A stretch of DNA of 64,000 nt from Ensifer aridi (lineage in GTDB: Bacteria; Pseudomonadota; Alphaproteobacteria; Rhizobiales; Rhizobiaceae). Made by a program: the position numbers and the translations under genes. The notes under the pieces are model-generated. The model was not told the origin of the DNA and searched no databases. It saw nothing but the letters and a program-made list of their open reading frames with translations. The first letter of the stretch is position 1, and the number at the start of each line of letters is the position of its first letter. This document shows positions 8,821-18,846 of this stretch, piece after piece. The stretch is taken from positions 62,001-126,000 of the forward strand of contig NZ_LUAV01000022.1 in the NCBI RefSeq assembly GCF_002078505.1, read 5' to 3'.

Positions 8821-9522
8821 TTACAATCGGGAGCGAAACGCATCGATCATCGCCCGGGAGACATCGCCCGGATAGCAGAGTGGCGCCGCGCCGCCGGGCT
8901 TCGAATACGCGCTCCTGCGCCCGCAGCGCCGTCCAGCGCGATCGCGACTTTCCGGGCACGGACACGAGCCACTGTACCCGGAGATCGATTCAGCGATGAT
9001 GCGTTGAGTGATCACAGAATCGGAAATCCGCGGGGCTTCGATTGGCGCTTCACGAGATGACTCTTTAGATGCGGGTGTGTCGCGCTTTGGCTCCGACTGT
9101 GGCTTGTCGGAACTTAGGAGATGCGATGCGATCCACCCCTCCCGCCGTGTAAGATTGTCTTGGACACGCGACCATTCACCCTCGATAGAAAGTAAGCGGA
9201 CCGGCCGAGCCGCATCGTAGCGATCGAGGACCGGAAACGTTTTCCCCGGCCCTTCTCGTAACGCAACGCGCTTACCGCGCACGAAAACCGTGGCGATCAC
9301 TTCCTCAGCGTTGGCGCTTTCGCCCGGTGCAGAAGACTGGGCGTGCTGAGGCGTAGTCGCAGAGACTTGCGTGTCACCACCCGCCACGGGTTTCTTTTCT
9401 TGTGCCTCAATTCTTATTGAGGGCAGCCGCGTTTCATTTACCGCCCGCCTCTCGCCGCTAATCGCGCCGACCCAATAGACCAATGCTACAGCTACGGTCC
9501 CACCAACAAGAAATCGTCGCAT
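8821..9522 (-). CDS. SH3-domain protein, periplasmic or membrane-anchored
   Basis: 233 residues from ATG 9522, which has GGGGAAG upstream; the in-frame ATG at 9555 lacks a site. One N-terminal hydrophobic segment (FLVGGTVAVALVYWVGAI) is a signal anchor. Residues about 85-140 form a bacterial SH3_3 domain (VFVRGKRVALREGPGKTFPV, GEWSRVQDNLTRREGWIAS). The C-terminal SGYSGSCPCPESRDRAGRRC block with paired cysteines is a recurring tail in rhizobial SH3 proteins that often neighbour thermonucleases; none is adjacent here. Divergent from the PAN-domain gene. Biological role unknown. Confidence 0.7.
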   Translation of the reverse strand: MRRFLVGGTVAVALVYWVGAISGERRAVNETRLPSIRIEAQEKKPVAGGDTQVSATTPQHAQSSAPGESANAEEVIATVFVRGKRVALREGPGKTFPVLDRYDAARPVRLLSIEGEWSRVQDNLTRREGWIASHLLSSDKPQSEPKRDTPASKESSREAPIEAPRISDSVITQRIIAESISGYSGSCPCPESRDRAGRRCGRRSAYSKPGGAAPLCYPGDVSRAMIDAFRSRL

Positions 9523-9749
9523 GACACTTCCCCGCCCTTGGGTTGTATCATTCAACGCTTTCCAGAAGACGGCAAGCCCGGGAACCAGTCACTCGGGCGC
9601 GTGGCCGAGATCCACACCATCGTCCAACCAGGGATGGACTGAGCGACCGCGACTCCTGCCCCCGTGCCGTTAACCGTTGCGGCTTTTTTGTGTTGCAACT
9701 TCAACTTGATCAATGTTGTCTGAATATAAACAGAGCGTGGGGTACCATT

Positions 9750-11048
9750 TTGCCAAGTTTGCAGTTCGGCCTCGTTCGGATGTTGGCCTTTTGCTTGGCT
9801 ATTTCGGTTGGATATCATCCAGCATTGGCCGGCACAAAGAAATTTGGCCCCTTCTCGTTCGAGGAGAGTGACCCCAGCGTCATCACTCTCACGGGCGAGA
9901 TCGACCTTTATTCCGCTCTGAATTTCAGACGGGCGCTGCATGCGTCGCAGAAAGCCAGGCTGCTGGTGCTCGATAGCGTCGGTGGCGCTGTCCAAATGGC
10001 GCTGTTGATTGCCGATGATGTGCATGCGAGGCGGCTTTCCACCTTTATCCCGAAAGGGAAAGGTTGCTACTCGGCCTGCGCATTCATTTTTATGGCGGGT
10101 GTTGAACGCCAGGTGGACGGTGAGCTTGGAGTCCACCAGATCTCCAGTGAATCGAACGACCTTGTGAACGCACAGCTGTCAATCTCCGATATCATCGACA
10201 TGCTCACTCGCTTCGATACGCCGGCAGAAGTCATGACAACGATGTTCAAAACGCCACCGTCGCAGATGCACGTGTTCTCAAACGAGGAAATCGGTCGCTA
10301 TAAACTCAACCGCAAAGGCGCGACATCGAACGAGCCGATGCCCACAAACCCGACCGCGAGTCTCGAGGGCACACCACCCTCGAAGGAAAACTCAACGGCG
10401 GTCACCATCCCTGAGCCAAGCAGCCAGCAAGTTGCCGCTTCCAACACCTCGCCTGTCGCTCCGGGCCAGAGCGACAGCCTGTCGGCAATTGAGGAGTTTG
10501 CCCGTAAGCCGACGCGCATCGCCGTCTACACTGGCCTTGACCTGTTTGGCGATGACCTCGCCTCGAAGAGGACGGTGGACGTCGCCGAGTGTGCCGCGAG
10601 CTGCCTGGAGATGAATGGCTCTTGTAAAGCGTTCACCTTCAATGCCAATCCCAAGATTGTCCGTGGACCGAATTGCTTTCTGAAATCAAACGAAGGTCGC
10701 GCGGATGGAAACTCGGTCGCTATCTCCGGGAAATTCCTGGCGAGCGCTGACCCGGATCCAACGCCATTTAGCATGGGCATAATTGATCCGAAGAAAGCAC
10801 TATTCGAGGATGTTGATCTGCCCGGAGGCGACCTGGGCGTCCGCGCGTCAATCGCGAACGCAACGCCACTTCAGTGCCGACTGGCCTGCATCGACAATGA
10901 CCGGTGTGTTGCATTCACCTATATCAAGAAAAAGAGGGAGTGCTGGATGAAAGGCGCCGTCGGCACACCCGTCTTCAAGTCCGGTATGATTTCCGGTGTG
11001 AAGACCTTCCAAACCTTCGCACCGGCGAAGGTTCTGGGACTCGACTAA
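9750..11048 (+). CDS. Exported ClpP-fold-like protein with two PAN/apple domains
   Basis: I start at TTG 9750, which has a GTGGGG Shine-Dalgarno 8 nt upstream and gives a clean signal peptide (MLAFCLAISVGYHPALAG). ATG 9780 is an alternative. The first half resembles the COG3904 ClpP/crotonase-like periplasmic proteins: LVLDSVGGAVQMALL, then GCYSACAFIFMAG (candidate Ser) and GVHQI (candidate His). A Ser/Thr/Pro-rich linker follows, then two Cys-rich PAN/apple-type modules, one with AECAASCLEMNGSCKAFTF and one with PLQCRLACIDNDRCVAFTY. PAN modules bind protein or carbohydrate. The substrate is not apparent. Confidence 0.65.
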   Translation: MPSLQFGLVRMLAFCLAISVGYHPALAGTKKFGPFSFEESDPSVITLTGEIDLYSALNFRRALHASQKARLLVLDSVGGAVQMALLIADDVHARRLSTFIPKGKGCYSACAFIFMAGVERQVDGELGVHQISSESNDLVNAQLSISDIIDMLTRFDTPAEVMTTMFKTPPSQMHVFSNEEIGRYKLNRKGATSNEPMPTNPTASLEGTPPSKENSTAVTIPEPSSQQVAASNTSPVAPGQSDSLSAIEEFARKPTRIAVYTGLDLFGDDLASKRTVDVAECAASCLEMNGSCKAFTFNANPKIVRGPNCFLKSNEGRADGNSVAISGKFLASADPDPTPFSMGIIDPKKALFEDVDLPGGDLGVRASIANATPLQCRLACIDNDRCVAFTYIKKKRECWMKGAVGTPVFKSGMISGVKTFQTFAPAKVLGLD

Positions 11049-11121
11049 CAAATGACCATAGGCCTATCTGCAAGCTCTCGATGGGAGTAGAACCTGAGAC
11101 CCCGTCAATTCGACGTCTGGC

Positions 11122-11142
11122 GCAGTTGAAGGGATACGAACC
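11122..11142 (-). repeat. tRNA T-arm-like 21-bp motif (copy B)
   Basis: On the minus strand it reads GGTTCGTATCCCTTCAACTG plus one base. The same 21 bases with a single mismatch occur in the opposite orientation at 55531-55551. The element sits in the gap between two unrelated gene blocks. No complete tRNA can be folded around it by eye. Confidence 0.45.
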
Positions 11143-11227
11143 CACGACCAGTCAGTTTCGCCGCAATTATTTTGGTAGAACAGAGACTTGCTTGTAGTGA
11201 GGTGAAACAACGATCGACGGTCGTGCC

Positions 11228-14200
11228 TCACGTCAAGCCATGGTTTGTACAGACGGTTTCGGCGCGGCGCAGTTGGTTTATCAGATCCCATATGGGCATG
11301 GCCCCAGCCGGTGAAAGCTGCTTGGCGAAGACATCCAGAATGTCGAGGCAGGCGAGTCTGCTCTCCGGCCACTGTCGCGCAATGACAGCGATTCCCAATC
11401 TAACCTCTTCGCCAAGGTGATCAAAGCTTTTCGCATAGAGAGATGCGAAAACCCAAACGGCCTCTACGAGCGACGTAAATAACCGGTCCTGAGGCGTATC
11501 CTCGACCGTGAGATTGACCTTTCGCTGCCGGGCATCGAGGACCTTTCGGGCCTCGTGGGCTGCGACATTCAGATCATCGAGGAAGATCTTCTGGTTTTGC
11601 AGCCGTCCAGCGACATGCGCCCGAAAAATCATGCCGGAAACGACATACCGCCCCTCAAGCTTCAGGAGCGAGATAAGGCCTTCGCGGGTCTGCAGTGATC
11701 GGGTCGCAAGGAGCGTATCGCGGGAGAGCTCAGCGGTTTCGCAGAACCAGAGAAGGTTCCAGACGCCCTCGCCCTCACCGTAGGTGGCAGACTGTATTTC
11801 CGGGATGATCCGCGCTGCGATAAGTTCGGCCTCTCGCAGCTCAAAGGGTGGCGGCATCTCGACGACAGACAGCAATTGCAGTTCATGACCAATATCGCGT
11901 GAAAGCCATGTGTCCGGCACATCCTTGAATGATCTGTCGGTCAGGAGCTCGGAGAGTGGCACATCGTGACGGCCCACACGGCGGGATACGATCGCTTTCA
12001 GTTTCGTAAGACTGGCGTCGTCGAGACCGATGTCCGGCGTCGCGGCCCATGCGCGCCAGCTGGCGGCTGCCGCAAAATACTCACCCCGTAGATTGGACGG
12101 GCTTCGCATCCGCATTCCGGGCAGTTTCGCGTTTTCGAACGACTCGTCCAGCCGGGCCTTGAATTGCATGTCCAGGAGCTTGATGGTGTCGGGAATGGCT
12201 ACATGTTGGTGCAGCATCACATCGACAACGCTGTTGGCATGGCACCACAAGAGAGCCGTCCGCTCCCAATCGAGGGAGTGCCAATCCGGCGCCTGCGCAA
12301 CTGCCCGAAACGTGAGCTGCAAAACGCTGACAAAGAGCTCGGAGAACTCCTCGATATTTCGAAGAACGTCTGACAGAACGAAGCCGGGGAGCGCCAACCC
12401 GTTTTCGCAGAGCGCCTTCCACAGCGCCACGATGGCAAGCGGCGTTGGACCGGTTCGGGCAAACACATCCTGAAGTGACATTGTTTTGGCTTCGGCTGCA
12501 AGCGCCACGTTCACGTCTTCAGGAAGCTCCACCGGAAGCGCCGAAATCCGCCGTAATGCCCGCAATGCGCCGACCTCCGGGCTAAGTGCTCTAAAACTTG
12601 CAACCGCGAGGTCGGTCAGGTTGGCGAAGCCGCTGTCACTGTCGGCGATCCGCAGGAAGCGCCGGAGAGCCGCGGGGTTTGAGGGAGCCAGTAAATCATT
12701 CGGACTTGCTGTGCCTGCGTGAATGTCGGCGGCGAGTTTATCCAACCGCCAGACGACTGTGTTTTCTTGCCGGCGTTTCAGCTCTGCTCGGCGCTCGTCA
12801 AATGTTGCCAGTTCCGCAACCTCGCGGGCAGACCTTTCGAGATCACTCCCCGTGCTGTCGAACCAGTCAGCGTGACGCTTTAGGGCCTCGACACGCTTTT
12901 CCGGGTCCTCCAGCAACAGGGCCAAGGTGTCATCTGCGATGTTGGTCGTGGTTTTCCGATCGACAATCGTGACCCCGAAAGCCCCACCGGCTTTTTCCGG
13001 GTCGAGAGGCGCAAACCTTGCCTGGCGCCGGGTTTTGCGAAGCGGCGCGGTTGCCCTCCCCTGTTCATGGGCGAGCTTTACCGCCGCGAAAAACGATTTG
13101 GCCGAGAATGACATGTCGCCGATCGTGACGATTTCGGTTCGCCGGAGCGCCAACTTGTCACTAAGAAGCGCGTGCTCCTGCAGAAGCGTCTGGATCCGCT
13201 TCGGAAAGCAACCAACATAGTCCCGGGCCAGGGCGACCCGGACCGGATAGTCGTCCTCGTCCATTTCGAGACCAGGCTCGAACAGCAAGTTGATAAACTG
13301 CGCCACCAAATCGACGAGCACCTTGTCGAAGGCGGGACGCCGAGCCGCATAATCGTCGAGTACGGTCTTGAATGCCCAGTCGAGATATTGTCCACGCACC
13401 CGACCGATTGAGCGATAGGACCGGCCGGCGATCGAAAAGACCACGGTTGCCAGGCCTGCATATTGCAGATCGACAAAATGTTGGCGGGCAGCGGGCGCCC
13501 GATCTTCGATCGGAAGATAGTCGACCTGTTCCAGGCGCAAGTGCTGCCATGCCCAGGTACAGGCCGCAGCCTTCGTTTTGAGAGCGACGTCCTTGCTCCA
13601 GATTACGGCCACGACCTTTCCCGCCAGCCGCATCAGCTTCGACAGAAAAAGCAGTTCCGACCCTGCAGTAACGTTGCTCCCAAGGGGCACGTCCTTGAGA
13701 TGGCGCCCATATTCGATCTGCCACGCGACCACTTCGCGCAACTCGCCAAGGCGCGAAGTTTCGACAATACCCGCTTTGCCGACCGGCGCGGACAAAAGTG
13801 AATCCACGAACTCGCCGGTCCTTGGAAGCAGAAAGCCGTAGTGAGCTTTCTCCAAGCTCCGCATCAGCTCCTGCTCTCGCTTGCCGTCGATCCGTCCGCG
13901 CGCTCGCAACACAGCAATGATATCGGTGACGTCCATCGCCGGGCTTGAAGCCAGCGCACCAAAACGGGAAAGATATCTATCCTCGATCCAGACGGCCGCG
14001 GCATTCTCACTCTCGCAATAGTGCAGGATGCCGACGAGACTGCGCAGCAGAGGGCCGGACTTTGCGAGTTCACGATCCCCCTTCGGACGCGGCAGTTGGG
14101 GCAGCAGGCTCCATTTCCCGGCAGTCAAGTGATCGCTGACGTGCTCGCGCAGGAGGGTGAGCGCCTCGGCCTGTCGCACCCCATCCTGTACTTCTGCAAT

Positions 14201-17200
14201 GTCCTGCCGCATGCGGTCAGCGTCGCTTTCGGTAATGTGCAGCGGGAGGAAAGTTTGAAGCGGCCTGAGCAAACCCGTGTCGGACAACTGAATGAAATCG
14301 CGCGCTGAAACCAACAGTGCTTGCTCGGTCGGTGAACCTTTGCTTGCCTCGGCCTCGCTCAGGCCAAGCCGCGCCAATGCCGCCGCGCCGAGGTCACGGT
14401 CGAGGCCTTTTTCGTAAAGCTCGTTCAAGAGTTCCGGCAGGGTTACGTCCGTGTCGCTCGACTTGCCGCCAGCTAAAACAAGGCGAGGCAATGACGTTGC
14501 CTGAGTGGCGTCCACTTTGGCTATCTCGCCGTCGCGGACAAGATCTTGGACGTGAAGAGCAGCGCTTGAGACAGGTTTGAAGTTCTGGGTCAGCGTCGTC
14601 TCGGCCGATCTCAAAACCTCCGGAAGCTCCCGCGCGAGCATGATCCGGGCGCCGATCTGGTCGATCTCGTTCAACAATCCAAGTTTGGATGCGAGCAAAA
14701 GCGCAGATGCGTCAACGATCAGGCCACGGGCGGCGATGGTCGCGGCAAGAGCTTCGCCATTTTGTCGGGCACGGACGTGGCCGCTGCGCAATAGTAGCGG
14801 GGCATCGAACGCACCGGCCTTTCCTCCCCACACCTCCCGATGAAAAGGCCGGTGGAAGTAACCGGCCCATTCGAGCGGCTTGCCGTCGAAGAGCAGATGA
14901 AGCGGGATCTCCAGATTGAGCCAGCTGGTCCGCAGCTTGTCGAAAACCCCTTCCTGCTTCTTCCGATTTTCTTCAAGCCAGGCCAATAATTCGTCAATCG
15001 TCTCGATCGTCCATCTTTTGGCGCGGTTCTGTGGAAGGGCTTGGACTTTCGGCAGCAAAGCGCGCTGTGCTTCGGCCAGGCCAAGTTCTGCCGCGAGCGC
15101 CAATGCCGGATTGATTAGCCGTTTCTCAAGATTCGACCATGATACGTTCTCGAGTATCGAGCGCGCCAGCTCCGGATCCTCGTGGCGAAACTCGCCGGCG
15201 ATGTGAAGGATGTTCTCGACCCCAATATCGCTGGGAATTGCCCTTCCCTTGATCTGCCGGGCCGCTCCCGCCACGTCGCCAAGGCCAAGACGCAGCCAAG
15301 CCGACCGGAACGCGATGCCTGACCCATCCCCCTCTCCCGCCTGCAAGCTCTCGATGACCTTCAAAGCGAGATCGGGCCGTCCCATCAGTGATCTCGCGTC
15401 CGCCTCCAGCAATTTGAGCCTGCGGGGCAGCGAACCATTGGCAAACAGCTCGACGTTCTCTTCCAATATCTGGATACAATCGCCCCAATCACCCGCTTCG
15501 CATGCCGCGACAGCCATCATTTCGACGGAACTCGCGGTCTTGAACGGTGCCAACAGAGCGCGGCGCGCGTTGGCCTCTTCCCACATCCGACCCGCGAGCA
15601 AGGCTTCGAAGGCCGCCAGCAATTGATCGGATTCCAGGTCACCGTCGTCGATGAATGAGACAAGCTTCGTAGCGTCGCGCTTCTTGTAGACAGCCGTCAT
15701 GGCTGCCTGGAAGCCTGAGCCGTCGTGGTCGCCAGACGCTTTGGCCGCTTGCATCTCGCTGACCTGACTGATCCAGTGGTCGATCAATTCCAGGTCTCCT
15801 GGCAGATCGAATGCGGGCCGCCATCTTCTCAAGAAGTTCAGCGCACGCGGACGATTTCCTGCATGGAGCATCAGGTATGCGGAAACAACCACCTGGGAGG
15901 AGGTTCCGCGACCAGCGGAAAGCTCATTCCTGTATATGTTTAAGAGCGGGTCGGGTTTGACTGACAGGCCGAAGTGCACGGCCCAGGCGATCGCACCCGG
16001 GTGTGGGACCGATCGCGACATAATGCGGGCGAAAGCATTTTCAGCGTCTACAGTCCGGCGACTGTGACACAGGAGTGCCGCGAGATTCCAGATTTCGAGT
16101 TCCTCGATCTGGCGTTCCACGTCGACGGCTTCGGTCAGACGACCGAACATCTGGGCGGCCTCTGCGAGAAGCTCGCGCGAAACATCGTCTTCTTTGACAA
16201 AGGCCGGCCCAATCGGATTGGGGTAAGAGCCACCCTGAAACCGAAGCTGTGGAGACAAGGCTGCATTGAAGCGGATGAGAGCGCCTGCCCATTGAACGGC
16301 ATACCGCCTGGGGGCGGCAATCTCGGCCTTGCGGATGTAGGCGAGCGCTGCCTCGTCCTGCCGTTCGACACTGCTGGCATAGGCCAGAAGGCGATCACGC
16401 TCCGACGGGTCACCTTCAAGGCCCTTGCGGTGAAGAAGGAACTCCCTGGCTTCTTGGCTTTTACCCTCTTCGATCAGGACGCCGGCATAAATGCTGTTTT
16501 CTTCGGCCGTTCTCGGCTCGACAAGCAGCGCAAGGGCTCCTTCTGTGTCGCCTTCTGCGACCAAGAGCAGTGCGGCGGCACTTCGGTCGGGCGCGGCATG
16601 GTAGAGAGCCGCCTCCGAATGGAGGGCCTTGGCGCGGATGATGTCCTGGTCTCGTAGCGCTAGCGCAGCCGCCGAACGCAGGACCTTGGCCTTCGTCTCA
16701 CCGCCAAGACTGTCCCAGGTCACGAGATCCTCGCGCACACGGGCAACCAGGGCCTCCAACGCTTTTGCCCTCCCCTCTGACAGGTTGGCCAGCGCTCCCT
16801 CCAACTGAAGGCCAATCTCCCGGCCATAACGCTCTTTGATCATTCCGACCGCATCCGCCAATTCGGCGCCTGCGTGGCGCGTCACCACATTGGCGATAGC
16901 GCGATCGTCCCGCGATGATAGGGTCGTTTCGGACTGGGTGCCAGGATCGCAGACGATCGGAACCCAGGCAGGATGCATGTAGTTTCCCACGACCCGCGGA
17001 AGCCCGCGCAGCTTGTTGGTAAGCTGCCTGAGGCCCCAGGCTTCGTAAGCAATGCCCCAAGCCCCAAACCGCAGCTTTTCTTCGCGGATGGCGTCATTCA
17101 GGCCGTCATCATTGAACTCGACCGTCGCTGCGATGACGAAACGCTTGACGCCTTTGCCTTTCCAATGGCCCTCATAGGCATCAAGGAAGTCCGTTCCCCA

Positions 17201-17518
17201 TTTCTTCAAAGTGGTTGGCGTTACCTTCTGGTAGCGTTTTGCGGAAATGACCAGTACGGGGACATGCTCGGTCGAGAAGCCTTCAACATCGGCACCGAAC
17301 TGCTCGACGCCGCGGGATCGCTTCAGATCAGCCTGCGCAACTTCGGGTTCCCGCTCTGCGATATCGATACAGATGAACTCGAAATTCTCGTCCAGCATTT
17401 CGTTGAGCGGCAGATATCGGGCAGCGGTGTTCGGTGGCGGGACCTGCGCGAGGTTTGCCACGGAGACACCCTTGATGTCTGGCTTTAACTTCGGTCTGGA
17501 ACGACTGTTTTTACTCAT
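11228..17518 (-). CDS. Giant (2,096 aa) Mrr-like nuclease / TPR-like / PIN-like protein
   Basis: One uninterrupted 6.3-kb gene from ATG 17518. Residues about 68-100 read RGVEQFGADVEGF then VLVISAKRYQK, the core of an Mrr-type PD-(D/E)xK nuclease with Asp77 and Lys94. Ser stands where the family has Glu or Gln before xK. Residues about 230-900 are helical, Ala/Leu-rich TPR-like repeats. Residues about 930-1090 begin GLIVDASALLLASKLGLL and end LLRPLQTFLPLHIT, resembling a PIN-like fold. The rest is again helical. I see no Walker A, so it is not a canonical STAND/Avs ATPase. Size, architecture and neighbours suggest a defence sensor-effector; that is inference. Confidence 0.6.
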   Translation of the reverse strand: MSKNSRSRPKLKPDIKGVSVANLAQVPPPNTAARYLPLNEMLDENFEFICIDIAEREPEVAQADLKRSRGVEQFGADVEGFSTEHVPVLVISAKRYQKVTPTTLKKWGTDFLDAYEGHWKGKGVKRFVIAATVEFNDDGLNDAIREEKLRFGAWGIAYEAWGLRQLTNKLRGLPRVVGNYMHPAWVPIVCDPGTQSETTLSSRDDRAIANVVTRHAGAELADAVGMIKERYGREIGLQLEGALANLSEGRAKALEALVARVREDLVTWDSLGGETKAKVLRSAAALALRDQDIIRAKALHSEAALYHAAPDRSAAALLLVAEGDTEGALALLVEPRTAEENSIYAGVLIEEGKSQEAREFLLHRKGLEGDPSERDRLLAYASSVERQDEAALAYIRKAEIAAPRRYAVQWAGALIRFNAALSPQLRFQGGSYPNPIGPAFVKEDDVSRELLAEAAQMFGRLTEAVDVERQIEELEIWNLAALLCHSRRTVDAENAFARIMSRSVPHPGAIAWAVHFGLSVKPDPLLNIYRNELSAGRGTSSQVVVSAYLMLHAGNRPRALNFLRRWRPAFDLPGDLELIDHWISQVSEMQAAKASGDHDGSGFQAAMTAVYKKRDATKLVSFIDDGDLESDQLLAAFEALLAGRMWEEANARRALLAPFKTASSVEMMAVAACEAGDWGDCIQILEENVELFANGSLPRRLKLLEADARSLMGRPDLALKVIESLQAGEGDGSGIAFRSAWLRLGLGDVAGAARQIKGRAIPSDIGVENILHIAGEFRHEDPELARSILENVSWSNLEKRLINPALALAAELGLAEAQRALLPKVQALPQNRAKRWTIETIDELLAWLEENRKKQEGVFDKLRTSWLNLEIPLHLLFDGKPLEWAGYFHRPFHREVWGGKAGAFDAPLLLRSGHVRARQNGEALAATIAARGLIVDASALLLASKLGLLNEIDQIGARIMLARELPEVLRSAETTLTQNFKPVSSAALHVQDLVRDGEIAKVDATQATSLPRLVLAGGKSSDTDVTLPELLNELYEKGLDRDLGAAALARLGLSEAEASKGSPTEQALLVSARDFIQLSDTGLLRPLQTFLPLHITESDADRMRQDIAEVQDGVRQAEALTLLREHVSDHLTAGKWSLLPQLPRPKGDRELAKSGPLLRSLVGILHYCESENAAAVWIEDRYLSRFGALASSPAMDVTDIIAVLRARGRIDGKREQELMRSLEKAHYGFLLPRTGEFVDSLLSAPVGKAGIVETSRLGELREVVAWQIEYGRHLKDVPLGSNVTAGSELLFLSKLMRLAGKVVAVIWSKDVALKTKAAACTWAWQHLRLEQVDYLPIEDRAPAARQHFVDLQYAGLATVVFSIAGRSYRSIGRVRGQYLDWAFKTVLDDYAARRPAFDKVLVDLVAQFINLLFEPGLEMDEDDYPVRVALARDYVGCFPKRIQTLLQEHALLSDKLALRRTEIVTIGDMSFSAKSFFAAVKLAHEQGRATAPLRKTRRQARFAPLDPEKAGGAFGVTIVDRKTTTNIADDTLALLLEDPEKRVEALKRHADWFDSTGSDLERSAREVAELATFDERRAELKRRQENTVVWRLDKLAADIHAGTASPNDLLAPSNPAALRRFLRIADSDSGFANLTDLAVASFRALSPEVGALRALRRISALPVELPEDVNVALAAEAKTMSLQDVFARTGPTPLAIVALWKALCENGLALPGFVLSDVLRNIEEFSELFVSVLQLTFRAVAQAPDWHSLDWERTALLWCHANSVVDVMLHQHVAIPDTIKLLDMQFKARLDESFENAKLPGMRMRSPSNLRGEYFAAAASWRAWAATPDIGLDDASLTKLKAIVSRRVGRHDVPLSELLTDRSFKDVPDTWLSRDIGHELQLLSVVEMPPPFELREAELIAARIIPEIQSATYGEGEGVWNLLWFCETAELSRDTLLATRSLQTREGLISLLKLEGRYVVSGMIFRAHVAGRLQNQKIFLDDLNVAAHEARKVLDARQRKVNLTVEDTPQDRLFTSLVEAVWVFASLYAKSFDHLGEEVRLGIAVIARQWPESRLACLDILDVFAKQLSPAGAMPIWDLINQLRRAETVCTNHGLT

Positions 17519-17899
17519 GTCTCGATGTCGCCGCCGAATATTTGCGGGAAGGCGAACCTACCCGCGTAAGGCCGCCCCGGGAAGTAGATGCGCGCGCAAC
17601 CCACAACTTCCGGACAGGTTGTTGGCGAAGGCTGCGATGGCCTGTCGCATGAACGGCACCAACCGATACGCCGAGTTGAGCTGACGTGGAGAGCGTATTG
17701 AGGAGCAAAGAGAAGAAAACTTCAGGCGCTCGATCGATATCAGGATTCGTTTGCCGAGGGTGCGCGGGCTCGCTCCCTCGCCTTTAAGGATACGAACCTC
17801 TGACTGAGTCATATATCCGGAGCCACTACACTGATTTTCCATGGAAAATCCCGTCCGATCAACATTCCCGCCGCCGTCAGACGCTTTCGTGTTTTGGAA
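17519..17899. other. Intergenic region with att-like sequence
   Basis: About 380 bp without a supported gene, upstream of the giant gene and downstream of the Shedu-like gene. It contains the att-like copy C. A promoter for the giant gene must lie here, but I cannot assign boxes with confidence. Confidence 0.4.
17775..17800 (-). repeat. att-like sequence with tRNA T-arm motif (copy C)
   Basis: On the minus strand GGTTCGTATCC is followed by AAAGGCGAGGG. It is a direct, imperfect repeat of 5048-5074 and marks the other side of the block holding the tyrosine recombinase-like gene and the giant protein. Confidence 0.4.
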
Positions 17900-18532
17900 T
17901 TAAGTTCCAGCGCTGATGGCCCGTGGGGCAGCCTTATCGGCGCCAGTCCGAAACCGTGTGTCGCTCCGAAGCCCACGAACTATTCTGTCATAGGTGACGA
18001 TCTTAACCCTGGGAGCAAGCTGTTCGAATTCCGCTCGACGGGCAACTTGCTCCTGCGTCTCAGTCGATGAATCCCCGATCAGAACGATCACGTTTTCGGG
18101 CTGGATGATCTCGGCGATGCCAACGTTATTCCGAACCGTCTCGATGTACTGATAAAAGTGACTCAAATAGGTCGCGCTCTGAACTACCGCCTTTAGTCCA
18201 GCGGCGCTGAGCGACTTCCCATTTGGACTTGCAAACTGGGTATCGCGTCGTTTTATTTCGACAATGTGCCAAGTGAATCCGAGCGAGCTGCTGGCCGCAA
18301 CGAGATAGTCGGGTATCAGACCCGGCGTTTTGTCGGCCTGCTGCGTGCGGATCATCCGCTTTGGGAAAACCCAGACGCCGTGATGGCCAGTGTTCGGCAT
18401 AGCATATTGGAAAAGATAGGGATTCGCTGTCAGCACCCGCTGAATCGACTCTTCAGGCCCATCATCGAGCGCATTTTGCAACTCGACGACCAAAGCTGCC
18501 TCGACATTGCGAATGGAGCGGGGCGCTTGCAA
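17900..18532 (-). CDS. Shedu-like DUF4263 nuclease, short form
   Basis: 210 residues. The only upstream start in frame is TTG 18532, because a stop lies four codons before it. The core ANPYLFQYAM, LIPDYLVAASS, WHIVEIKRRD matches the DUF4263 PD-(D/E)xK fold: Asp in PDY, then Glu-x-Lys in VEIKR, with a later Gln in VVQSATYL. DUF4263 is the catalytic domain of the Shedu anti-phage nuclease SduA. Here it is nearly the whole protein, without the larger N-terminal domain of many Shedu proteins. It lies beside the TIR-like gene and the giant nuclease. Family assignment is from motif pattern. Confidence 0.65.
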   Translation of the reverse strand: MQAPRSIRNVEAALVVELQNALDDGPEESIQRVLTANPYLFQYAMPNTGHHGVWVFPKRMIRTQQADKTPGLIPDYLVAASSSLGFTWHIVEIKRRDTQFASPNGKSLSAAGLKAVVQSATYLSHFYQYIETVRNNVGIAEIIQPENVIVLIGDSSTETQEQVARRAEFEQLAPRVKIVTYDRIVRGLRSDTRFRTGADKAAPRAISAGT

Positions 18533-18846
18533 TTCGATATCTCATGAAGCTTGAACCGGTGCGCAGACCGCTCGGTCCCTGATGGACAATAGTGACCGCT
18601 CGTGCGTGAGACGGCCCGCGCGGCGATGGTCCCGGCCGAGATCAGACGGCTCTGTCGATCCGCACTGGTCTCCAGTTCCGGTGATCAGAGGTCGCTAGCA
18701 CAGGCTCGCGGCGATGTGTTCGTTCGAGGCCGAAAATCTGTCTCGCGAGCGAGAACACCGGGTTCACGAAAGTGGCGTCGCCCGGACTACGGACGTGGAA
18801 GCGTCGGTCCGAGCGATCGTTCTGAAGCGGCTATTGCCGGCGAGCG
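18533..18846. other. Intergenic region
   Basis: About 310 bp between the Shedu-like and TIR-like genes. No gene, repeat or structured RNA is apparent. Confidence 0.4.
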
